64,000 bases of DNA from Flavobacterium frigidimaris (GTDB lineage Bacteria; Bacteroidota; Bacteroidia; Flavobacteriales; Flavobacteriaceae): assembly GCA_900129595.1 (NCBI GenBank), contig FQWG01000023.1:21844-85843 (forward strand), written 5' to 3'. Both the position numbers and the translations under genes were made by a program. Under the pieces are notes generated by a model. It was not told where the DNA came from. It saw only the letters and a program-made list of their open reading frames with translations, and ran no database searches. Positions 36,938 to 44,679 of this stretch are shown here, piece by piece. Position 1 is the stretch's first letter, and each line of letters starts with the position of its first letter.

Positions 36938-38308
36938 ATGCTTCAAAATAAAGTCATTTTAGGTAGCGAAGAATGGTGCGCATTTCCAGAATTAGGAATC
37001 CCGACAATCAAAGCTCGTGTCGATTCCGGTGCTAAAACTTCAGCAATGCACGCTATAAACATAGCTCCTTTTATAAAAAATGATGCCAATTGGGTAAAAT
37101 TCGATATTAATCCAATTCAGAACAATATAAAAACCATCATTCATTGTGAAGCCCCGTTGGTAGACAAAAGAATCGTAAAAAGTTCAAGCGGCTTCAGAGA
37201 ACATCGTTATGTTATTCAAACGAACATTAAACTTGGCGATGTAAAATGGCCAATCGAAATGACGCTGACGAATCGCGATTCGATGGGTTTCCGTATGCTT
37301 TTAGGCCGTGAAGCCATGAGCGGACGCGTATTGGTTGATCCAGAAGAAAAATACATGTTAGGGCAGCCAACTCCTGAAGCATTAAAAGAATTATACCAAA
37401 ATTCAGAAAAAGCAACTTCCGGTTTACGAATTGGACTTTTAGCCAGTAATCCTGAATTATACAGCAATAAACGAATCATGGAAGCAGGCGAAATGCGCGG
37501 TCATGAAATGCATTTTTTGAATATCAAGGAATGCTATATGAAACTCGACGCGAAAACGCCTGAAATTCATTATCGTGGCGGAAAAATACTAAATCAATTT
37601 GATGCTATTATTCCAAGAATCCGACCAAGTATTACCTTTTATGGCTGTGCACTAACACGTCAGTTTGAAGCTTTGAAGGTTTTCGTTTTAAATTCGGCTA
37701 CAGCCATAACACAATCGCGAGATAAGCTATATTCCTTGCAATTACTTCTGAATAATGGAATTGACATACCAACAACCGGTTTTGCCAACTCTCCTCTGGA
37801 TACTGACAATTTGATCAAAATGGTTGGAGGATCGCCTTTAATCGTAAAATTACTTGAAGGGACTCAAGGAAAAGGGGTTGTTTTGGCAGAAACCAAAAAA
37901 GCCGCAGAAAGTGTTATCAATGCTTTTAAAAGCTTAAATGCCAATATACTTGTTCAGGAATTTATTAAAGAAGCGAACGGAAAAGACATTCGTTGTTTTG
38001 TAATCGACGGAAAAGTGGTTGCAGCCATTCAGCGTGAAGCTATGCCTGGAGAATTCAGAGCAAACATTCACCTTGGCGGAACAGCATCTATTATCAAAGT
38101 AACTGCCGAAGAGAAAAAAATCGCCATAAAAGCCGCAAAAGCGATGGACCTAAAAGTAGCAGGAGTCGATATTATTCGTTCTTCAAAAGGGCCATTATTA
38201 CTTGAAGTAAACTCTTCTCCGGGTCTTGAAGGAATTGAAGGCGCCACAAACAAAGATATTGCCGGAGAAATGATCAAAGCAATTGAAAAAAATTTCAAAC
38301 TAATATAA
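36938..38308 (+). CDS. Fusion of retropepsin-like protease domain and RimK-type ATP-grasp ligase
   Basis: The 456-residue protein joins two domains. Residues about 5-140 look like the RimK-associated retropepsin-like/zinc-protease family: ARVDSGAKTSAMHA carries a D-S-G-A aspartic-protease-like motif. Residues about 160-456 are a RimK ATP-grasp ligase: PLIVKLLEGTQGKGVVLAE, QEFIKEANGKDIRCFVID and LLLEVNSSPGLEGIE. RimK adds glutamate to ribosomal protein S6 in E. coli, but the substrate here is unknown. In many genomes the two parts are separate neighbouring genes. Confidence 0.88.
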   Translation: MLQNKVILGSEEWCAFPELGIPTIKARVDSGAKTSAMHAINIAPFIKNDANWVKFDINPIQNNIKTIIHCEAPLVDKRIVKSSSGFREHRYVIQTNIKLGDVKWPIEMTLTNRDSMGFRMLLGREAMSGRVLVDPEEKYMLGQPTPEALKELYQNSEKATSGLRIGLLASNPELYSNKRIMEAGEMRGHEMHFLNIKECYMKLDAKTPEIHYRGGKILNQFDAIIPRIRPSITFYGCALTRQFEALKVFVLNSATAITQSRDKLYSLQLLLNNGIDIPTTGFANSPLDTDNLIKMVGGSPLIVKLLEGTQGKGVVLAETKKAAESVINAFKSLNANILVQEFIKEANGKDIRCFVIDGKVVAAIQREAMPGEFRANIHLGGTASIIKVTAEEKKIAIKAAKAMDLKVAGVDIIRSSKGPLLLEVNSSPGLEGIEGATNKDIAGEMIKAIEKNFKLI

Positions 38309-38349
38309 ATAAGTTCATTAGAACTTAATAAAATACAAGTAATTTTAAC

Positions 38350-38388
38350 AGCTTTGTCAAAGTACACCACTTTGGCAAAGCTTTTTTT
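38350..38388 (+). terminator. Intrinsic terminator after the RimK-like gene
   Basis: AGCTTTGTCAAAGT (38350-38363) pairs with ACTTTGGCAAAGCT (38369-38382) with one G-U pair, followed by a T-run. It overlaps an apparent upstream start at 38354 for the next gene, which supports the later start at 38408. Confidence 0.92.
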
Positions 38389-38407
38389 AAATTTAAATAC
38401 TAAAAAG

Positions 38408-38929
38408 ATGGCGCTATATCCGTATTTCGATATTATTTTAAGAAGTGTAGCAGTATATTTTTTTATGACAATTGCACTGCGAATCTTTGGAAAAAAAGAA
38501 CTTTCGCAGTTAAACACTGCTGATATTATACTGATTTTACTAATTAGCAACTCCGTTCAAAATGCAATGGTCGGCCCCGACACAAGTCTTTCAGGAGGTT
38601 TAATTGCCGCTTTGGCTTTATTTATAATCAATTTTATCATCAAAAAACTGACACGCAAATACAAAGGCCTTAACAACTTATTATTAGACAAGCCAGAAAT
38701 CCTGATTCACAACGGAAAATTAGATTTTAAAGCCTTGAGCAAATTAGACATTTCCCACGAAGAATTAAAAGAAGCGGCACGTGAGCATGGTCTAGAACAT
38801 TTAACCGATATAAAGCTTGCTATGTTAGAAATAGACGGTACTATAAGCATCATATCACAAGATAAAAAAGACCTCAAGCAAACCCACTACAAAAGAAAAC
38901 ACAATCGTAAAAATCTACAGAACTTTTAA
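38408..38929 (+). CDS. DUF421 (YetF-like) membrane protein
   Basis: I start it at 38408 (MALYPYFDIILRSVAVYF), because an earlier frame begins inside a terminator stem. The 173-residue protein has two or three membrane helices followed by a C-terminal cytoplasmic DUF421 domain (NTADIILILLISNSVQNAM, DISHEELKEAAREHGLE). The YetF family is widespread and of unknown function. Its last 4 bp overlap the convergent SMI1/KNR4 gene. Confidence 0.85.
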   Translation: MALYPYFDIILRSVAVYFFMTIALRIFGKKELSQLNTADIILILLISNSVQNAMVGPDTSLSGGLIAALALFIINFIIKKLTRKYKGLNNLLLDKPEILIHNGKLDFKALSKLDISHEELKEAAREHGLEHLTDIKLAMLEIDGTISIISQDKKDLKQTHYKRKHNRKNLQNF

Positions 38930-40293
38930 TAATCCAGCTTGCTCTTTTTAATCGTCTTATTAGTCAAACCAAACGGTTTCAATCTATGATTCAGATTCAC
39001 TAAAATATAATCTTTTTCTACGGGAAATTTTTCTGCGATCAATTTGTAATGTTTCAAAAGCTTCCTGTCTTCTACCCCATCTAATGCCTGCAATACAGTA
39101 TGAATAACCCTATTTGCATCATCATTTAGACCAGAGATAAAAACATCAATATAATCACTTTTATTCTCCAATTGTCCGAGCGCATAATAAGCACTAACTC
39201 TTATTTTTTCGTTCTTATTAAAGGTAAAAGGAACAATAATATTTCCATAATCAATATCCATTTCTTTTAATAAATAAGTACAAAAACTAAAAGTTTCATC
39301 ATCATTAATAGTTTCAGCATTTGATTTTATAACATCCAGCCAGTCTGAACTTTTATCTTTTGCATACCAAAATACAATCTGAAAAACATCTAATAAACTT
39401 TCTTTTGCAAAGTCAACCAAATAAGGATAAGCTCTTTGATAATCAAACTTTGTAAGGATCTGAAGTATCTTTTTCTGAATTTTCCCTGAGTTTAATTTAT
39501 ATTCAGCCTCCAAAATATCAAGCGATTCTGAAGCTATCTTTTCTTTTTTTAAGATCCCGTTTAAGCCTTCGGTTTTAGTTTCATTATCATCAGTCGAAAA
39601 ATAAACTTCGAGGACATAATTGACATTGCCTCCTAATGTATATTTAAACAAATCAGGAGCATCGATCATTACACTTTCAGGTATTATTTCGTCAAGCCAT
39701 CTTTCATACCAATCTAAAAAATTAGATTCAAAGACAAAATATGGTTTTTCCCTGTCGCTATCGACGTTAACAACTCTTCCCTTAAATTCACCATTGAGAA
39801 CAAGTGCATAATAATAAGTACAGCCCTGAGTACCAACAGGCAATAATCCCGAAAATACCTTACCTAATTCAAGATAAAAATCTTCATCAGAAATAGCATC
39901 ATTCTCGTCGATATTTTTGTTTAAATCAGACCAAAACTGATCCGACATTTTTGGATGAATTTTACAATTTTCTTTTAAATACAATTCGTTATTCTCGTAT
40001 ATCAATTCGTTGGTATTTTTTCCCAGAGGATAAATACCGTAACCCGGACCGGCCGAAGAATCTGCATACGAAATTCCACCATTACCAATATGAAGCAAAA
40101 AGTTTTTATAATCTTCAGGAAGTTCCAGATTATACTCTTTTTCAAACTTTAAAATTTCGTCGTTATTTACAGTTTCACCTAAAAAATACTTATGACTGTC
40201 TGCACCAAACACTTTTAAATCCTGATCTGCATTTTTCGCAATAAGCAGCTTGCTTTTAATCCTTTCTATTTGATTTAATTCTTCCATTCCCAA
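38926..40293 (-). CDS. SMI1/KNR4-family protein with HEAT-like C-terminus
   Basis: The 455-residue cytoplasmic protein has an SMI1/KNR4 (SUKH) domain at about residues 25-185: NLELPEDYKNFLLHIGNGG followed by GPGYGIYPL. The C-terminal half looks like HEAT repeats (IRVSAYYALGQLENKSDYI, ANRVIHTVLQALDGVED). SUKH proteins often give immunity to contact-dependent or polymorphic toxins. No toxin gene is adjacent, so the role is open. The start could also be the third residue (40287). Confidence 0.8.
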   Translation of the reverse strand: MGMEELNQIERIKSKLLIAKNADQDLKVFGADSHKYFLGETVNNDEILKFEKEYNLELPEDYKNFLLHIGNGGISYADSSAGPGYGIYPLGKNTNELIYENNELYLKENCKIHPKMSDQFWSDLNKNIDENDAISDEDFYLELGKVFSGLLPVGTQGCTYYYALVLNGEFKGRVVNVDSDREKPYFVFESNFLDWYERWLDEIIPESVMIDAPDLFKYTLGGNVNYVLEVYFSTDDNETKTEGLNGILKKEKIASESLDILEAEYKLNSGKIQKKILQILTKFDYQRAYPYLVDFAKESLLDVFQIVFWYAKDKSSDWLDVIKSNAETINDDETFSFCTYLLKEMDIDYGNIIVPFTFNKNEKIRVSAYYALGQLENKSDYIDVFISGLNDDANRVIHTVLQALDGVEDRKLLKHYKLIAEKFPVEKDYILVNLNHRLKPFGLTNKTIKKSKLDY

Positions 40294-40366
40294 CCTTTAT
40301 CTCTTCTTTTATTATAAAGTAAATGTAAATACATTATCACTTTAAAACAACCAATACTACCAAACA

Positions 40367-40401
40367 AAAAAGCCGGCTTCAATAAAGAAACCGACTTTTT
40401 T
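40367..40401. terminator. Bidirectional terminator between PiT and SMI1 genes
   Basis: AAAGCCGGCTTC and GAAACCGACTTT form a stem with G-U pairs, flanked by A-rich and T-rich runs. It should end the phosphate-transporter transcript on the minus strand. Confidence 0.85.
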
Positions 40402-40453
40402 TATATGTTATAAAATGTGATTTTACTTCTCACATTTTTCAAAAATCATTTTA

Positions 40454-41797
40454 TTAGGATATAAATACACTTAAAACGTAATATATCAAACCTGCTAAAA
40501 TAGCCGAAATAGGAATCGTTAATATCCATGCCCAAATTAAGCTTACGGTAACTCCCCAACGAACGGCAGATACACGTTTTGTTAATCCAACCCCAATGAT
40601 AGACCCTGTAATCGTATGCGTTGTACTTACCGGAATTTTTAAATGCTCCGTAAAATAAAGCGTTAAAGCTCCAGCAGTTTCAGCAGCAACACCTTCGAAT
40701 GAAGTTACTTTTGTAATTTTAGAACCCATTGTTTTCACAATTTTCCAGCCACCACTCAAAGTTCCTGCAGCAATTGCAGAATAACACGCTAAAGGAATCC
40801 AGCTTGGCATTTTAAAAGCCCCATCCTCAGAAGGAAGAGCCACATCTAACCAGGAATCCATATGAACACCAGGATTTGTATTAATATAAACAACAACAGC
40901 TGCCGCAATAATACCCATTACTTTTTGCGAATCATTTCCTCCATGACCTAAACTAAAAGCCGCAGAAGATAATAATTGCATTTTCTTTAAAGCTGCATCT
41001 GCCTGATGTAGATTCAAACTACTAAATATCAAACAAAAACCACTCACTGTCAAGACAATAAACGCAACTAAAAACCATTTAATATTATGTGGTTCAAATG
41101 CAACACTCCAAAAAACAGAAGAAGCAAAACGAGGTTTATGCCCCCCTTTTATAATTTCCTCATAAGGAATCATTTGTGCGTAAACAAACCAAATAGTTGC
41201 AATCATTAAAGCCACTGTAAATATTTTTGGTCCAATACTCTTACGAGATGCATTTAAAAGCCAAATCGAAATTAAGTAAGAAGCCAATGCTCCCAACAAT
41301 GGTGCTAAAACAATAAAGGCAATGATAATAAGAACTCCGGAAGGCATTCCGCCATCTTTTCCAGCCTTGTACCAACTTACTATATCATACCAATGATGTG
41401 TCACTCCGTCTGCATCAACATAACCTGAAAAACCATGAACTGCAATGGCATGCGCAATCGCTGCCCCGGCAAAACCACCAATTAAGGTATGTGAAGAACT
41501 AGAAGGAATCCCCAACCACCAGGTCAATAAATTCCAGCAAATTGCCGCAATTACCCCTGCCAAAATCACCACCAGGTCAATTTGCATTGTATCTGCTGTT
41601 TTAGCAACAGTATCCGCAACACCAAATCCGAAAACCCAGTAGGCCAAAAAGTTAAAAAATGCTGCCCAAAGAACCGCCTGAAAAGGCGTCAGAACCTTTG
41701 TAGCAACAACTGTTGCAATAGCATTCGCCGCATCATGAAAACCATTGATGTAATCAAAAATTAAGGCTAATACTATAATAATTATAAGTAGCGTCAT
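40454..41797 (-). CDS. PiT-family inorganic phosphate transporter
   Basis: The 447-residue multi-pass membrane protein carries the two PiT signatures, GFHDAANAIATVVATKVLTP near the N-terminus and GGNDSQKVMGI in the second half. A third, TTHTITGSIIGVGLT, mirrors SSHTLIGGFAGAA. It imports phosphate, or metal-phosphate, with protons. It lies 32 bp after a DUF47 gene on the same strand, the usual accessory partner. Confidence 0.94.
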   Translation of the reverse strand: MTLLIIIIVLALIFDYINGFHDAANAIATVVATKVLTPFQAVLWAAFFNFLAYWVFGFGVADTVAKTADTMQIDLVVILAGVIAAICWNLLTWWLGIPSSSSHTLIGGFAGAAIAHAIAVHGFSGYVDADGVTHHWYDIVSWYKAGKDGGMPSGVLIIIAFIVLAPLLGALASYLISIWLLNASRKSIGPKIFTVALMIATIWFVYAQMIPYEEIIKGGHKPRFASSVFWSVAFEPHNIKWFLVAFIVLTVSGFCLIFSSLNLHQADAALKKMQLLSSAAFSLGHGGNDSQKVMGIIAAAVVVYINTNPGVHMDSWLDVALPSEDGAFKMPSWIPLACYSAIAAGTLSGGWKIVKTMGSKITKVTSFEGVAAETAGALTLYFTEHLKIPVSTTHTITGSIIGVGLTKRVSAVRWGVTVSLIWAWILTIPISAILAGLIYYVLSVFIS

Positions 41798-41829
41798 AAA
41801 TTATAACTTCAGAATGAAATAAATTGAAT

Positions 41830-42474
41830 TTAAGAATGTTTTACAGAAATAGATTCCAGTATGTTTGCAACACTCTTACATTTATCTGTTGCTGATTCTA
41901 AAACAGATAACACTTCTTTATATTTAATAATATTTTTAGCGTCTGTTTCGTTTTCAAAAATTTCAAAAACTGCTTTGTTATAAACGTTATCTGACTTGTT
42001 TTCCAGTTTATTAATTCTGGCACAAGCATCTTTTATGACTTTGAAATTCTTTAAATTTCTCAATTCTTTTACTGCACTATCAATATTCTGGCAAGCTTCA
42101 AGATTGATTTCGGTCATTTTTCTGATCGATTTTGTAATCTTATCAACCTGATACAATCTCATTCTGCTCGCTGCTCCGTGCAAATAATCTGCAACGTTGT
42201 CGATAGAAGTAATCAATGTGTGAATATCCTCTCTGTCAAACGGAGTAATAAAGTTTCTACTCAATTCAAGATTGGTCTGACGTGTAATGTCTTCTCCTTT
42301 TTGCTCTAATTCGTCAATTCTCTGAAAAAGAACTTCTCTTTCTTTTAATGGAAGATTTACAGCTTCGTGTAAATTAGAAGCTAATTCAATTAAATTGCTT
42401 GAAGCCTCTTCAAAAAGTGGAAAGAATTTCTTGTCTTTCGGCACTAAAAATTGGAAAATACTGTTTATTGACAT
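41830..42474 (-). CDS. DUF47/PhoU-like phosphate-transport accessory protein
   Basis: The 214-residue helical protein resembles DUF47 (FPLFEEASSNLIELASNLHE, then DIHTLITSIDNVADYLHGAA). Members fold like PhoU and are nearly always next to PiT transporters, whose activity they are thought to control. It is first in the operon with the transporter. A promoter with TAATTTTG lies about 20 bp upstream. Confidence 0.9.
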   Translation of the reverse strand: MSINSIFQFLVPKDKKFFPLFEEASSNLIELASNLHEAVNLPLKEREVLFQRIDELEQKGEDITRQTNLELSRNFITPFDREDIHTLITSIDNVADYLHGAASRMRLYQVDKITKSIRKMTEINLEACQNIDSAVKELRNLKNFKVIKDACARINKLENKSDNVYNKAVFEIFENETDAKNIIKYKEVLSVLESATDKCKSVANILESISVKHS

Positions 42475-42493
42475 TTTTATATTTTTGATAGTG

Positions 42494-42520
42494 CAAAATT
42501 ACTTCATTAATATTCTACAA
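42494..42520 (-). promoter_or_regulatory. Candidate promoter of the DUF47/PiT operon
   Basis: On the reverse strand TTG (42520-42518) precedes TAATTTTG (42501-42494) by 16 bp, one short of the usual spacing. It sits 20 bp before the DUF47 start and next to the hutH stop codon. Confidence 0.45.
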
Positions 42521-42522
42521 TG

Positions 42523-44037
42523 TTAAGCCATTGTTAACAAATCGTTTTCAATTTGGAAACTGTCAAGAAATTCAACTGTTTTTTCGATGTCATAATGCAG
42601 GATTCTATCCTCCCTGACCAGAGGAACTACCTCTCTGTAACTGCTCAAAAACATCTCGATAAAATCACTTGATTTCAGAGGTTCTCTATATGCAATTGCT
42701 TGTGAAGCATTCAATAATTCGATGGCCAGAATACGCTCTAAATTATCAAGAACACGTAATGCTTTTGTCGCTCCGTTGGCTCCCATACTTACGTGATCTT
42801 CCTGTCCGTTACTCGATACAATACTATCAACGCTTGACGGAGTTGCCAATTGCTTGTTCTGACTTGCGATACTGGCTGCTGTATATTGCGGAATCATAAA
42901 TCCTGAATTCAATCCCGGATTGTCTACCAAAAATGCCGGAAGATTACGTAATCCTGAAATCAATTGATAGGTTCTTCTTTCAGAAATACTTCCTAATTCA
43001 GCCAAAGCAATTGCCATAAAATCTAAGGCCAAAGCCAAAGGCTGTCCGTGAAAATTTCCTCCGGAGATAATCTGATCTGCCTCAATAAATATATTTGGAT
43101 TATCCGTAACCGAATTAATTTCGGTCTTGAAAACTTTGCGAACATAATCGATTGCATCTTTTGAAGCACCGTGAACTTGCGGCATACAACGGAAAGAATA
43201 CGGATCCTGAACGTGTTTTTTCTCCTGAGCAATAATTTCACTTCCTTCCAGAAACTCATTAATTCTTTGCGCAGTAATAATTTGTCCTTTATGTGGACGT
43301 ATGTAATGAATCAATTCGTTGAAAGGCTCGCTTCTTCCGTCAAAACCTTCTAGTGAAATTGTTCCGATTAAATCAGCTAAATAAGAATACTTGTAGGCTT
43401 TTATTAAAATATGAGCTCCGTAAGCACTCATAAACTGAGTTCCGTTTAATAAAGCTAAACCTTCTTTTGACTGTAAAACAAGTGGTTCCCAGTTAAAATG
43501 TTTCAAAACTTCAGCCGAAGCCATTTTTTTTCCTTCAAACAAAACTTCTCCTTCTCCTAATAATGGCAATGACAAATGTGCCAAAGGTGCTAAATCTCCC
43601 GAAGCTCCCAAAGAACCCTGGGTATAGATGACAGGTAAAACATCATTATTATAAAAATCAACCAGACGATTTACGGTTTGCAGCTGAATTCCTGAATGTC
43701 CGTAACTCAAAGATTGAATTTTAAGCAGCAACATCAGCTTTACAATTTCAGCAGGAACTTCTTCCCCTGTTCCGCACGCATGGGACTTTACCAGATTCTC
43801 CTGAAGTTTGGATAAATTTTCATTAGAGATTTTCACATTACATAAAGATCCAAAACCTGTATTGATACCATAAATAGGTTCTGAATGCGAAGCCATTTTT
43901 TTATCTAAATAATCACGGCATTTCTGAACATTTACTTTTGCTTCCTCAGACAATTCAAGTGTTTTTTGATTCACTATGATCTCTTGTAAAGCTTCTAAAC
44001 TTAGGATTTCAGTACTTATATAATGGATTTCTCTCAT
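42523..44037 (-). CDS. hutH: Histidine ammonia-lyase
   Basis: The 504-residue MIO enzyme has the cofactor-forming A145-S146-G147 in GSLGASGDLAPL, a conserved YGINTGFG, and GQEDHVSMG near the C-terminus. The substrate-selectivity pair is S85-H86 (VKSHACGTGEE), as in histidine lyases, whereas tyrosine and phenylalanine lyases differ there. It should deaminate histidine to urocanate. Other hut genes are not adjacent. A HutD-like gene is 10 kb away. It is divergent from the thr operon. Confidence 0.9.
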   Translation of the reverse strand: MREIHYISTEILSLEALQEIIVNQKTLELSEEAKVNVQKCRDYLDKKMASHSEPIYGINTGFGSLCNVKISNENLSKLQENLVKSHACGTGEEVPAEIVKLMLLLKIQSLSYGHSGIQLQTVNRLVDFYNNDVLPVIYTQGSLGASGDLAPLAHLSLPLLGEGEVLFEGKKMASAEVLKHFNWEPLVLQSKEGLALLNGTQFMSAYGAHILIKAYKYSYLADLIGTISLEGFDGRSEPFNELIHYIRPHKGQIITAQRINEFLEGSEIIAQEKKHVQDPYSFRCMPQVHGASKDAIDYVRKVFKTEINSVTDNPNIFIEADQIISGGNFHGQPLALALDFMAIALAELGSISERRTYQLISGLRNLPAFLVDNPGLNSGFMIPQYTAASIASQNKQLATPSSVDSIVSSNGQEDHVSMGANGATKALRVLDNLERILAIELLNASQAIAYREPLKSSDFIEMFLSSYREVVPLVREDRILHYDIEKTVEFLDSFQIENDLLTMA

Positions 44038-44455
44038 GTTGTTTGTATTTTAAGACATCAAAATTCAGCAAATCAATATTAAAAAGCAACATTTGTTCAT
44101 AATAATTAAAATTTGCGCCATTTCAATTCCTCTCTTTTATTTATTTCATAATCCTTATCACACAAAAAATCAGTTCTTTATTTTAAGGATAAATACATTA
44201 TTATTACAATGAAATGAATTCAAAAAAACATTCCCTAGTTACTATATAGAATAAAATCGCTATTTTTTGAATTGATTTTAAGCAAAAACGGCCTTGTTTA
44301 TTTTTAAAGAAGAGCCGAAAAAAGCACTAAATATATGAATAAGCCAACTTTAGCGTTCTAATTTTAACAATTACTCAATATTAAAATTCTTATATTTGAA
44401 ATATTAAAATATTCGCAAAAAGGGAATTAGGTTTTTTAACTTTTATAAAAAACTG

Positions 44456-44463
44456 TACTTTTG
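44456..44463 (+). promoter_or_regulatory. Candidate -7 box of the thr leader/operon
   Basis: TACTTTTG matches TAnnTTTG and lies 11 bp before the leader-peptide ATG, so the mRNA would start almost at the leader. No good -33 TTG is visible at the usual spacing. The 440 bp between hutH and here hold no gene. A second box, TATATTTG, is at 44391-44398. Confidence 0.45.
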
Positions 44464-44474
44464 GAAAACGAAAA

Positions 44475-44573
44475 ATGAAAAGAAGCAGCGCAAAATATCA
44501 ATCTACAATGACAACTCAAACTAGAGTTGCAATTGCTGCTACAACAATTTCTACTACAACAACTACCCCTTAG
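44475..44573 (+). CDS. Threonine-rich leader peptide of the thrABC operon
   Basis: A 32-codon reading frame starts at the ATG at 44475 and stops with TAG at 44571. The peptide begins MKRSSAKYQSTMTTQTRVA and ends IAATTISTTTTTP. Eleven of 32 residues are threonine, five of them in a row just before the final proline, and two are isoleucine. It lies 106 bp upstream of thrA. This is the pattern of thr attenuator leaders such as E. coli thrL, which sense charged tRNA-Thr and tRNA-Ile. Too short to be found by length alone, it is supported by composition and position. Confidence 0.8.
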   Translation: MKRSSAKYQSTMTTQTRVAIAATTISTTTTTP

Positions 44574-44632
44574 GGGTATACATTTTACATATAATCCTTG
44601 GTTATCTATACTTTTTTCCTGAAAGAAGAAAG
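44564..44632 (+). promoter_or_regulatory. Possible attenuator structures after the thr leader peptide
   Basis: TACCCC (44564-44569) and GGGGTA (44573-44578) form a small hairpin over the leader stop codon. GTATA (44576-44580) can instead pair with TATAC (44607-44611), just before six Ts. The T-run can also pair as CTTTTTTC (44611-44618) with GAAGAAAG (44625-44632). These are mutually exclusive, as expected of an attenuator, but the stems are weak and the terminating form is not proven. Confidence 0.35.
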
Positions 44633-44679
44633 ACGATGGGTACATAAAAATATTTGCATAAAAGAAAAAAAACATCAAA

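Noticed and set aside
42523..44037. Tyrosine or phenylalanine ammonia-lyase
   Set aside because: The selectivity pair is Ser-His (S85-H86), as in histidine lyases.
44564..44632. A textbook strong attenuator terminator
   Set aside because: Only weak mutually exclusive stems are visible before the T-run, so I list it as possible structure rather than a terminator.
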